64,000 bases of DNA, from the NCBI RefSeq assembly GCF_013416525.1, contig NZ_JACCEM010000002.1, positions 248,001-312,000 on the forward strand. The letters are read 5' to 3'. Shown here in pieces: positions 54,997 through 63,254 of this stretch; within the stretch, counting starts at the first letter, position 1; every line of letters begins with the position of its first letter. The notes beneath the pieces were generated by a model. The model made no database searches. It worked only from the letters and a program-made list of their open reading frames with translations, and was not told the origin of the DNA. The translations under genes were made by a program, and so were the position numbers. Origin of the DNA: Parapusillimonas granuli (GTDB lineage: Bacteria > Pseudomonadota > Gammaproteobacteria > Burkholderiales > Burkholderiaceae_B).

Positions 54997-56723
54997 GTCT
55001 TTTCTACGAGATAGCTTCCTATGAACAAGGCGTCCAGGGGCGAGGTCCAGAACGATTCCAGGGCGTCCCGGGGGCTGCACACCACGGGCTCGCCGCGCGT
55101 GTTGAAGGACGTGTTCACCAGGACGGGCACGCCCGTTCTTGCCTCGAACTCCGTCAGCATGCCGTGCAGCAAAGGGTGCTGCTGCGCATTGACGGTCTGC
55201 ACGCGCGCCGTGCCGTCCGTATGGCGCACGGCCGGTATCAGGTCCGCCTTGTCCGGCAGCACGTCGAACACGAACAGCATGAAAGGCGCTTCGATCCGGC
55301 CCTTCCCCCGGCTGTCGAACCATAGATGCGCGCGCTCTTCGAGCACCACCGGCGCGACCGGCCGGAAGTCCTCCCGGTCCTTGAGCTCGTTCAGGCGGGC
55401 CTGCATGGCGCTGTTCCGGGGCGAGGCCAGGATGGAACGCGCGCCCAGCGCCCTGGGACCGAACTCCATGCGGCCCTGGAACCAGCCGATGACCTTCTCG
55501 TCCGCGAGCAGCTCCGCCGCGCTCTCCGCCACATTGGAGAGCTTGCGGTGCTTGACGCCGGAACGGGTCAGGAATCCGCCGATCTCCTCGTCGCCATAGC
55601 CGGGCCCCAGATAAGCATGGTCCATGACCCACCGCCGGCTTCCGGGCTCACGCTCGTGCCGGTCCATCCACAAGGCGGCGCCCAGCGCGGTGCCCGCATC
55701 CCCGGCGGCGGGCTGCACCCAGACGCCGTCGAACGGCCCCTGGTCGGCAAGGCGCGCGTTCAGCACGCAATTCAAGGCCACTCCGCCCGCCATGCAAAGA
55801 TGGCGCGCCTGCGTCCGCCCATGCAGCCAGCGCGCCATCTCCAGAACGGTTTCTTCCAATACCTTCTGCAGGGAATGCGCGATATCCATGTGCCGGGGCA
55901 GGAACTCCGTGCCGCGCAGCCGCGCCGGCCCGAAGACCTCTTCCCAGTTGCAGGGATGCACGCTGTAGCCGCCTTCGCCGTCGTAGCGCAAGACGCGGCG
56001 GAACTCGTCGACGTAGGCCGGCTTGCCGTAGGACGCCAGCGCCATGACTTTGTATTCGTCGGAGGAATGCAGGAAGCCCAGGTACCGGGTCACGTCTTCG
56101 TACAACAGCCCGAGCGAATGCGGCAGCAGCACTTGCCGGATGCGCTCGTAGCGGCCGCCGGAGAAATGCCCATAGCTGGTCGTGGTCCGTTCGCCCCGGC
56201 CGTCCATGGTCAGGACCGCGGCTTCTTCGTAGGGCGCCGCCAGGAAGGCGCTGGCTTCGTGGCAAAGATGATGCTCCAGGAAGCGCCAGCGCTCCAGGAC
56301 ATGCTGCAAGGTATCGGAGCGGAAGCGGTCCTGCAGGTGATGCGGCACGCCGCCGATCAGCTGGCGCGGCGCATTCACGATGTAAGAAAGAAACAGGCCG
56401 TCCCAGGGCGACCCCGGCCCCTTCCAGTTTGCCGAGGGCTCCAGCGGCAGCTCGATGCGGCCGTCGGGCGCGATGCCGTCCTCGAGCAGCGCCGGATCGA
56501 AGGCATAGACGATGCGGTCGACGTCCGCCAGCCCGCAGCCCGCCTGGGACAGGCAATAGTCGATGGCATGATAGGGCAGCTGCCAGGTGGAGAACGGCAC
56601 GGGGCGCTTGCCGTGCTTGATGCGCGTGAAGCGCTCTTCTTCCACGGCGGCCAGTACGTCGCCGTCGCGCACGATGGCGGCGGAACAGTCGTGGAAGGTT
56701 GCGTTGATGCCCAGAGTCAGCAT
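54993..56723 (-). CDS. Carbamoyltransferase (NodU/CmcH family)
   Basis: A 576-residue O-carbamoyltransferase. LTLGINATFHDCSAAIVRDGDVLAAVEEERFTRIKH is the Kae1-like start, and FLEHHLCHEASAF carries the iron-binding histidines. MEFGPRALGARSILASPRN and TSFNTRGEPVVCSPRDAL belong to the C-terminal YrdC-like part. It transfers carbamoyl from carbamoyl phosphate, via carbamoyl-AMP, to a hydroxyl, here presumably of a sugar, since it lies between two GT9 genes. Confidence 0.93.
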   Translation of the reverse strand: MLTLGINATFHDCSAAIVRDGDVLAAVEEERFTRIKHGKRPVPFSTWQLPYHAIDYCLSQAGCGLADVDRIVYAFDPALLEDGIAPDGRIELPLEPSANWKGPGSPWDGLFLSYIVNAPRQLIGGVPHHLQDRFRSDTLQHVLERWRFLEHHLCHEASAFLAAPYEEAAVLTMDGRGERTTTSYGHFSGGRYERIRQVLLPHSLGLLYEDVTRYLGFLHSSDEYKVMALASYGKPAYVDEFRRVLRYDGEGGYSVHPCNWEEVFGPARLRGTEFLPRHMDIAHSLQKVLEETVLEMARWLHGRTQARHLCMAGGVALNCVLNARLADQGPFDGVWVQPAAGDAGTALGAALWMDRHEREPGSRRWVMDHAYLGPGYGDEEIGGFLTRSGVKHRKLSNVAESAAELLADEKVIGWFQGRMEFGPRALGARSILASPRNSAMQARLNELKDREDFRPVAPVVLEERAHLWFDSRGKGRIEAPFMLFVFDVLPDKADLIPAVRHTDGTARVQTVNAQQHPLLHGMLTEFEARTGVPVLVNTSFNTRGEPVVCSPRDALESFWTSPLDALFIGSYLVEKT

Positions 56724-57844
56724 GCGGTATTCTCCAGTTCAGACAGCCCCGGCGGCTCGGAGGCATTGGGGGCGCTTGCCGCCAGCAGTTCCAGCACCGC
56801 CGCGCACACCGTGGCGGGCGGCACCTTGCGCAGGCAGTCGTGATGCCCCTCGGGGCATACGCTGCGATAGCAATACTTGCAGGGCACGTCGTGGAACAGC
56901 ACCCGGCTCGGCACCATCCAGGGCGTATGCTGCGGGTTGGTCAATGCATACAGGTCGACCACGGGCGTGCCCAGCGCGGCGGCCAGGTGCACCGGCCCGG
57001 AATTGTTGGACAGCAGCAGCGCCGCGTCCTCGATCAGGCAGGCGAGCTCGCCCAGGCTCAGCAGCCCGGCAAGATCGATGATGGGCACGGCGCCCGCGCA
57101 CATGCGCCTTATGCCGTCCGTCAGCGCCTGCTCGGATGCGCCGCCCGTCAGCACCACGGTCCCGGCGCGCCCGCCCAGCATGCTCAAGGCCTCGGCAAAG
57201 CATTCGGGCGGATAGCGGCGCGAAGGCGCCGTCGCGCCGCAATGGGATACGATCCAGGCGCCGCCCGGCGCCAGCCCATGCGCCCGCAGCTTGGCGCGCA
57301 CGCCCAGCCTGTCGCCGTCGCGCGTCGCGAAGACCAGCCTGGGGTCCTTGCAGACAGCCCCCACCCGCTCGACCAGATCGAGCTGGCGGCGCGTTTCATG
57401 CCGCGTCTGCTGATGAGGCTCGGTCTCCGGCTGCCAGTCCGACAGCAGGCGATAGGGATTCTCCCGGCAATGCGCCAGCACGCGCGGAATGCCGGCCAGC
57501 CGGCACATCAGCGCGGCGGGCAAGGGGCTTTGGCTGTAGACCGTGAAAATCACCGCCGCATCGAAGTCCGCCGCGCGCAATGCGCGCAGCATGCGCGCCT
57601 CGCCGTCCGGGTCGTCCACCTCGTTCTTCACCCAGGGCGCATCGTAGGCGATGACCTCGTCCACGTCCGGCAGGAAGGGCGCCAGCGCCGCGCCGGCTGG
57701 CGAGGCCAGCAAAGCGATGCGGCGCCCGGGACAGGCCTGCTTCAAGGCGCGTATCGCCGGGGTGGTCATGAGGACGTCGCCCAGGTTGTCCAGCCGGATG
57801 CACAGAATCTTGCGCAGCCCGCTCCAGCTCGATGAGGGACTCAT
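56717..57844 (-). CDS. Heptosyltransferase-like glycosyltransferase, family 9 (first)
   Basis: A 375-residue GT9 protein. ILCIRLDNLGDVLMTTPAIRALKQACPGRRIALLAS, SHCGATAPSRRYPPE and LLSNNSGPVHLAAALGTPVVDLYA are the family motifs. The C-terminus has a cysteine cluster (CKYCYRSVCPEGHHDCL) like that of its partner. Its start overlaps the HAD stop by four bases and its end overlaps the carbamoyltransferase by seven. Confidence 0.91.
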   Translation of the reverse strand: MSPSSSWSGLRKILCIRLDNLGDVLMTTPAIRALKQACPGRRIALLASPAGAALAPFLPDVDEVIAYDAPWVKNEVDDPDGEARMLRALRAADFDAAVIFTVYSQSPLPAALMCRLAGIPRVLAHCRENPYRLLSDWQPETEPHQQTRHETRRQLDLVERVGAVCKDPRLVFATRDGDRLGVRAKLRAHGLAPGGAWIVSHCGATAPSRRYPPECFAEALSMLGGRAGTVVLTGGASEQALTDGIRRMCAGAVPIIDLAGLLSLGELACLIEDAALLLSNNSGPVHLAAALGTPVVDLYALTNPQHTPWMVPSRVLFHDVPCKYCYRSVCPEGHHDCLRKVPPATVCAAVLELLAASAPNASEPPGLSELENTAC

Positions 57845-58428
57845 GCGCGAGCCCCTTCGGCCGGCTCGAACGAGGCCGCCACGATGCGGCTCGCCGCCGC
57901 CAGGTCGGGCGCCCGGCGATGCGGCACGCGCCATTCGCCCGGTTTCCATTCGGTCTCGTTGCCGTTGTCGATCAGCACGGTACGGCAGCCGGCGCGGCGG
58001 CCGGCCTCGATGTCGTCCAGGATGTCGCCCACGAACCAAGAGCGGCCCAGGTCGATGCGATGCCGCTCGGCCGCGGCCAGCAGCAGGCCGGGCGCCGGCT
58101 TGCGGCAGGCGCAGGAAACGGCATAGGCCGGCAAGGCGCCGCCCGGCAGGTGCGGGCAGTAATGGAAGCCGGCCAGCGCCGCGCCCTCTTCCTCGAACAT
58201 CCGGGCCAGCCGTCGCCGCACCGCCCGCAGCGCCTCCGCGCCGAACATGCCCAGCGCGATGCCGGGCTGGTTGGTGATGATGATCAGCGGCAGGCCCAGG
58301 ACCGCCAGCCTGGCCACGCCTTCGCGCGCGCCCGGCGCGAACGCCATGCGCGCGGGGTCCACGTTGTAGGGGATGTCTTGCAGCACGGTCCCGTCCTTGT
58401 CCAGGAACACCGCCGGCCTCAAGGCCAT
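57841..58428 (-). CDS. HAD-IIIA phosphatase (GmhB/HisB-N type)
   Basis: A 195-residue phosphatase. Motif I is VFLDKDGTVLQD, IIITNQPG is motif II, and WFVGDILDDIEAGRRAG motif IV. A zinc loop (YCPHLPGG...SCACRKP) matches heptose 1,7-bisphosphate phosphatase GmhB. Next to two heptosyltransferase-like genes, it could supply ADP-heptose precursor or a related sugar. ATG at 58428 follows AAGGAAA. It overlaps the SDR gene by 10 bases. Confidence 0.88.
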   Translation of the reverse strand: MALRPAVFLDKDGTVLQDIPYNVDPARMAFAPGAREGVARLAVLGLPLIIITNQPGIALGMFGAEALRAVRRRLARMFEEEGAALAGFHYCPHLPGGALPAYAVSCACRKPAPGLLLAAAERHRIDLGRSWFVGDILDDIEAGRRAGCRTVLIDNGNETEWKPGEWRVPHRRAPDLAAASRIVAASFEPAEGARA

Positions 58429-59153
58429 GATGTTTCCTTCATGGGCAGCACCATGACCTCGGGTATGACCGTCTGCGGCGGCTGGGTCAGCACGAACTTC
58501 ACGGCCCGGGCGACATTGTGGGGGTCCTGCAGCAGCTCGACGTCGATGTCCGGAAACCGGTCGAGCAGGAAGGGCGTGCGCATGCCTCCGGCAATCACCG
58601 CCGACACCTTGACGCCCGTGCCGCGCAATTCGGCGTGCAAGGCGTGCGTCAGGCCCATCAGCCCCCACTTGCTGGCGTGATACGCGCTGGCGTTCGGCCA
58701 TGCGCGGCGCGCCGCCGTCGAGGCGATGTTCACGATATGCCCGCCCGGCGCCAGGTGCGCCAGCCCGTGCTTGGCCAGTAGGAAGGGGCCGGTGAGATTG
58801 GTCGCCATGACGCGGTGCCAGTCTTCCGTCCTCATTTCGCGTATGCCTATCGTGACGTCGACGCCCGCATTGTTGATGATGGCGTCCAGGCGGCCGAACC
58901 GGGAAACGACGTTTTCCAGGCTGTCGATGACGGCCTGTTCGTTGCCGACATCCATGGTGAACGCTTGCGCCTTGCCGCCGCCACGGCCGATCTCGTCGGC
59001 CACCGCGTGAGAAGAGGCTTCATTGATGTCGACGACCGCCACATGGGCTCCGTCGCGCGCCAGCGTGTCGCAGATGGCGGCGCCCAGCCCGCTGCCCCCT
59101 CCCGTCACCAGCACCACGCGCCCGGCAAGGCTCTCGTAATCGTAAGCGTCCAT
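58419..59153 (-). CDS. SDR family oxidoreductase
   Basis: A 244-residue short-chain dehydrogenase. It has VVLVTGGGSGLGAAIC (NAD(P) motif), NNAGVD, and the catalytic Ser-Tyr-Lys with IVNIASTAARRAWPNASAYHASK. It is the first gene of the leftward glycan operon. It may modify a nucleotide sugar; the substrate is unknown. ATG at 59153 is chosen from the family N-terminus. Confidence 0.88.
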   Translation of the reverse strand: MDAYDYESLAGRVVLVTGGGSGLGAAICDTLARDGAHVAVVDINEASSHAVADEIGRGGGKAQAFTMDVGNEQAVIDSLENVVSRFGRLDAIINNAGVDVTIGIREMRTEDWHRVMATNLTGPFLLAKHGLAHLAPGGHIVNIASTAARRAWPNASAYHASKWGLMGLTHALHAELRGTGVKVSAVIAGGMRTPFLLDRFPDIDVELLQDPHNVARAVKFVLTQPPQTVIPEVMVLPMKETSWP

Positions 59154-59232
59154 TATCACTCCACATGTATGACATCGGCGGACGACGGACGGCAAGCCGG
59201 ACGAATCCGGCACGCGCCGCCGCCATTTCATG

Positions 59233-59485
59233 AAGTGACAGGCAAACCGCGTGCCCGGGCACAACTACGAATTGAACTCGCGCGCATGCCGGCGAGAATC
59301 AGAATGAACCAATAGGCAAAGGCGTCAACGAGCTCCGGATTCATTATGGCCCCGGCTACCGGGTATATTTCCAGCGCCGCGGCAACATGATCGTCATCCT
59401 GCTGTGCGGCGGTGATAAAAGCTCACAATCGCGCGACATCAAGACTGCGCTGCGCCTTGCCGCAGAATGGAACGAATCGCCATGA
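59233..59485 (+). pseudogene. Decayed HigB/RelE-like toxin remnant
   Basis: Frame ending at the TGA 59483-59485 reads EPIGKGVNELRIHYGPGYRV, then YFQRRGNMIVILLCGGDKSS and QSRDIKTALRLAAEWNESP. This is the C-terminal half of HI1419-type addiction toxins. Upstream, GKPRARAQLRIELARMP continues the family but in a different frame, and it runs into a stop at 59315. So the gene has at least one frameshift and lacks a normal N-terminus. The left boundary is approximate. Confidence 0.75.
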
Positions 59486-59695
59486 CTCTGAAACTCACCG
59501 CTCTACATCGCTCATGCGCTAGGCGTCATCGCCCGCGCTAAAGGCATGGCGCAAATTTCCAGCCAAACGGGCCTGTCGCGCGAACAGCTGTACCGTTCGT
59601 TCAGCGTCCGCGGAAACCCGACACTGCGCACGACCTTGGCCGTGATGAAAGCTCTGGGGATCGAGCTTTCAGTCAAGCCTGTCTCCACCCGCTGA
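59482..59695 (+). pseudogene. Decayed HigA-like antitoxin remnant (HI1420 family)
   Basis: The ATG at 59482 overlaps the toxin stop (ATGA), as in intact pairs. It reads MTLKLTAL and soon hits a stop. The family sequence resumes one frame off as YIAHALGVIARAKGMAQISS, QTGLSREQLYRSFSVRGNPT and LRTTLAVMKALGIELSVKPV, to the TGA 59693-59695. The HTH is intact but the N-terminal ~25 residues are deleted and the frame is broken. The gap 59696-59753 is empty. Confidence 0.75.
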
Positions 59696-59753
59696 AGCAA
59701 GCCTTCGGCATGGGCACCCTACCCGCTTTCACAACAATGATGAAATTTGCGGC

Positions 59754-60620
59754 TCAAGGCTTTTCGCTGAAATGCCGTTCGAACAGGGCGACGGTCCTGG
59801 CGAGGTTCTCCGGCGTGCCGGTGCCGTGGTGCGCCGCGCAGCGCGCATGCGGCATCAAGGCATGGACGGCGTCCAGATATTCGTAAAGCATGTCGTCGGC
59901 GGCGCAAGTCAGCAGGGTCGGGACCGGCACCAAAGGCAGCCGGGCGCGCTTGTCGTGGCCCAGCGCGGCCCGATACGACAAATGGAAACTGCGCGCCGCC
60001 TTGAGAACCTCGACCACCTTGTCATGCAGGGTGTCGGCATCGGGCAAGCCGGTGGGCCGGCGGTGCGCCTTGTCCTTGCGGTACCACGGCCAAAAAAGAT
60101 ACGCGTCCCGCACGAACGACCAGATCTGGAGCAATTGGCTGCCGTTCTGGTCGATGCTGATGCCCGGCACATAGTGCTCGAGCAGCTCGGCCTGCTCTTC
60201 CGGGGCATACAAGCCAATGCCATCCAGCACCAAAGAACGCACCCGCCCAGGCTGGGAGATGGCAATTTCGCTGGCGATGCTTGCCCCCGTATGCGTGCCG
60301 TACAAATCGAACCGGCCGATTCCCAGCGTGTCGAGCGCACGCAAATGCGCATCCGCCAATGCGGCGAGGGTCACGGCGTCGCCCGCGGGAGCGGAGGAAT
60401 CGCCATTGCCCAGGGTGTCCGTGGCAATGACATGCCGGAACTTGCCGAACTCCCGCAGCAAGGGTTCGAGCATCAAGGAGGAACCGGGAGAAGCATGGAT
60501 CAGCAGCAGCGGCGGCGTGCCGGCCATGCGCCGGCCGGCCTCGCGGTAATGCACCTGCCCTTCCGCGATATCGATGAATCCTCGGCGGATGCGCGCGCCC
60601 GACGAAACCATTGCCCGCAT
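59754..60620 (-). CDS. Alpha/beta hydrolase
   Basis: A 288-residue alpha/beta-hydrolase. HASPGSSLMLEPL is the oxyanion region. The nucleophile elbow position reads YGTHTGASIASEIA, that is G-T-H-T-G where G-x-S-x-G is usual; so the serine nucleophile is replaced by histidine-threonine and activity is uncertain. A GTG at 60623 (overlapping the dehydrogenase stop) or the ATG at 60620 may start it. Last gene of the leftward acyl-CoA operon. Possible role: hydrolysis or C-C cleavage of a pathway intermediate. Confidence 0.82.
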   Translation of the reverse strand: MRAMVSSGARIRRGFIDIAEGQVHYREAGRRMAGTPPLLLIHASPGSSLMLEPLLREFGKFRHVIATDTLGNGDSSAPAGDAVTLAALADAHLRALDTLGIGRFDLYGTHTGASIASEIAISQPGRVRSLVLDGIGLYAPEEQAELLEHYVPGISIDQNGSQLLQIWSFVRDAYLFWPWYRKDKAHRRPTGLPDADTLHDKVVEVLKAARSFHLSYRAALGHDKRARLPLVPVPTLLTCAADDMLYEYLDAVHALMPHARCAAHHGTGTPENLARTVALFERHFSEKP

Positions 60621-61765
60621 CACAACCCCAGCTCGCGCGCAATGAGATTCCGCTGCAATTCGCTGCTGCCTTCGCCGAAGGTGTACAGGCCCGCGTCACG
60701 CCACATGCGCTGCATATCGCTTTCCATCGAGTATCCGGCACTGGCCATGATCTGCATGCCGTTGCGCGTGACGAACTGGAAAGTTTCAGTTGCGGCCAGC
60801 TTAGCCTGCGCCGCCTCCAGACGGCACGGGCGCTCGGTCGCGATCAGCCAGGAGAGCTCGCGCAGCGCCAGGCGGGCCAGATTGACGCGCAGCTGCATGT
60901 CGGCGATCTTGTGCTGGATGGCTTGAAAGGACCCGATCGGCTTGCCGAACTGCATGCGCTCTTTTGCATACGCCACGACGAGGTCGACGGCTTTCTGCGC
61001 CTGCCCGATGGCATTCGCCGCCTGGCCGGCACGGCTGTAATGCAGCGTCGACATCGTATGCTTGAAGCCTTCGCCCGCCACGCCCATCAGCGCCTTGCCG
61101 CTGACTTCGACCTCATCGAAGCCGATATCCCAGGAAGGCATGCAGTTGTGCCCCACCTTCGCCAGTTGCGTCATGCTGATGCCGGGCGTGCCGCGGTCGA
61201 CCAGAAACATGGAAACGCCTTTGGCGCCTTTGCTTCCCGGCTCGGTACGGCAGGCGACGACCAGATAATCGGCCGCATCGGCATTGCTGATCCAGGTCTT
61301 GCGGCCATTGATGACCCAGCCGCTTCCGGTCCGGCGCGCCGAGGCAATGATGGCGCCCGCGTCGGTTCCCGCCTGGGACTCGGTCAGCGCCAGCGCAAAA
61401 CGGACCTCGCCCCGGATCAGGCGGGGAAGCAGATCGCGCTTCTGTTCGTCCGTGCCGTATTTGAGCAAGGACATCCCGCCAAAGCCGACGGTCGTGCCAA
61501 AAAGCGTGGCGGCGATCCCCGCATGATAAGCAAGGCGCTCATTGACCAGCGCCACGGTCCGCCAGTCCTTGCCCAGCCCGCCCCATTCTTCGGGAAACGG
61601 AATGGCGAACAGGCCCAGCCGCCCCATGAAGGGCAGCAAGCGCCAAGGTGTCTCGTGCCGCTCGTCCGCCTCGCGCAAGGCCTCGGGGGGAAATTCGCGC
61701 GCCATCATGCGGTCGATGGAGTCCAGCAGCGCGCGGTCTTCTTCGGGAATTTCAAAATCAATCAT
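60620..61765 (-). CDS. Acyl-CoA dehydrogenase
   Basis: A 381-residue FAD enzyme. FALALTESQAGTDAGAI is the FAD/substrate motif, FGKPIGSFQAIQHKIADM the C-terminal signature, and IMASAGYSMESDMQRMWRDAGLYTFGEGSSELQRNLIA the closing segment. The catalytic base position reads FGEG, with a glutamate. It oxidises an acyl-CoA to the enoyl-CoA. It overlaps the hydrolase gene and lies 19 bases after the ligase gene. Confidence 0.93.
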   Translation of the reverse strand: MIDFEIPEEDRALLDSIDRMMAREFPPEALREADERHETPWRLLPFMGRLGLFAIPFPEEWGGLGKDWRTVALVNERLAYHAGIAATLFGTTVGFGGMSLLKYGTDEQKRDLLPRLIRGEVRFALALTESQAGTDAGAIIASARRTGSGWVINGRKTWISNADAADYLVVACRTEPGSKGAKGVSMFLVDRGTPGISMTQLAKVGHNCMPSWDIGFDEVEVSGKALMGVAGEGFKHTMSTLHYSRAGQAANAIGQAQKAVDLVVAYAKERMQFGKPIGSFQAIQHKIADMQLRVNLARLALRELSWLIATERPCRLEAAQAKLAATETFQFVTRNGMQIMASAGYSMESDMQRMWRDAGLYTFGEGSSELQRNLIARELGL

Positions 61766-61784
61766 GGTTTTTCAGGGTCGATGA

Positions 61785-63254
61785 CTAGATCGGCGTCAAT
61801 TGGCCGGCAAGTTCCGCTTTCAGGACTTTGCCAATCGAGTTGCGGGGGAACTCCCGCACAAAGAAGATTTCCCGGGGAACCTTGTAAGGCGCCAAGGCAT
61901 CGCGGCAGAGCGCGATGAGCGCGCCGGGGTCCACCGGTTCCTTGGGGATCACGAACGCCGCTATTTCTTCATTGAACTGACGGGAAGGCCAGCCGACCAC
62001 CGCCGCTTCCTGGACCGCGGGGTGGCCCGTCAGCACCGCTTCGATTTCCTGGGGATAGATATTCACCCCTCCCCGGATGATCATGTCTTTGGCGCGCCCC
62101 TTGAGGAAGAGATACCCCTCCTCGTTCATCGCGCCGAGGTCGCCGGGATAGAACCAGCCGTCGCGAAATACTTCCGCGCTGGCTTCGGCGTCGCCGTAAA
62201 AGCCTTCGGCCATTCCATTGCTGCGATACCGGATGCGCCCGATGGCGCCGGCGGGAACGGGCTCATGCCGCTCGTCGACGACCGAAACCTCCACCCCGAA
62301 GGCGGGCCGGCCGACCGAATCCATGTAGCGCAGCTGGTCGGCGGGCGTCAACACGGAAATGCCGCCGCCTTCCGTCGACGCGTAGTACTCATAAAAATTG
62401 GGGCATATTTTTTCGCGGATCTGGACACGCTCCTCGGCCGCCAAAGCCGAACCGGACGACACGAGCGTTCTCAGCCGGCGCAGGGGCGCCAGCGTTTCAG
62501 CGTCGAAGTCCAGCAAGCGGCGCAACAGAGTGGGCACCAGGAACAAGAGGCTGCCCTGGGTTCTGGCCACTTCGCCTACCAGCTCTTCCGGCGCATAAGG
62601 CGGCGGGCAAAGCACGACGGTTCCCCCTGCGTACAGGATGGACAGCGTGAAGGTGCGGCCGCCGCCGAAATACAAAGGGGTCGCGTTCACGTAGCGCTCG
62701 CGGCTGCCGAAACCGAGATCCGCCCACTGCGTATAAAACCGGCTGATCAAGCGCTGGTGAGACAGCAAGGGCCCCTTGGGACGGCCCGTCGTGCCCGACG
62801 ACAACGACATCACCAGGCCGCGGTCGCCATCGGGAAAAGGCGCCACGGGCCGCGCATTGCGAACGGCATCGAGCCAGCCGCCGTCGGTTTCCTGGCATGC
62901 CTGCCCTTCGAAAGCCTGCCCGGGCTCCACCATGACGAGCGAGGCGCCGAAGTGTTTGCTGACGGCCTGCTTTTCAAATGTCTTCCAGCGGCAGTCCACG
63001 GGCAGCACGATGCAACCCGCCCGCGCCACGGCGAAGATCATCAAGACATGCTCGATCGTGTCTTTCAGCGCCAGCCCCACGACCGAGCCCGGCGCCAGGC
63101 CGCGCATTTGCAGCCAGGCGGCGCGGCTCTGGACCGCCTGGTCCAGGCTGCGATAGTCCAGCGACCGGTCGCCCTGAATCAGGGCGATGTGGGTCGGCCG
63201 CTGGCGGCCGTGAAGTGCGATTTGATCCGCAATATTCTGGATTCTGGTACTCAT
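61785..63254 (-). CDS. AMP-dependent acyl-CoA ligase
   Basis: A 489-residue ANL-family enzyme. VMSLSSGTTGRPKGPLLSHQ is the AMP-binding P-loop, YYASTEGGG motif A4/A5, DGWFYPGDLGAMNEEGYLFLKGRAKDMIIRGGVNIYPQEIE the hinge, and NSIGKVLKAEL the catalytic lysine. It activates a carboxylic acid to its CoA thioester. The next gene upstream, an amidohydrolase, overlaps it by four bases. The substrate may be aromatic or branched; the sequence does not say. Confidence 0.92.
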   Translation of the reverse strand: MSTRIQNIADQIALHGRQRPTHIALIQGDRSLDYRSLDQAVQSRAAWLQMRGLAPGSVVGLALKDTIEHVLMIFAVARAGCIVLPVDCRWKTFEKQAVSKHFGASLVMVEPGQAFEGQACQETDGGWLDAVRNARPVAPFPDGDRGLVMSLSSGTTGRPKGPLLSHQRLISRFYTQWADLGFGSRERYVNATPLYFGGGRTFTLSILYAGGTVVLCPPPYAPEELVGEVARTQGSLLFLVPTLLRRLLDFDAETLAPLRRLRTLVSSGSALAAEERVQIREKICPNFYEYYASTEGGGISVLTPADQLRYMDSVGRPAFGVEVSVVDERHEPVPAGAIGRIRYRSNGMAEGFYGDAEASAEVFRDGWFYPGDLGAMNEEGYLFLKGRAKDMIIRGGVNIYPQEIEAVLTGHPAVQEAAVVGWPSRQFNEEIAAFVIPKEPVDPGALIALCRDALAPYKVPREIFFVREFPRNSIGKVLKAELAGQLTPI

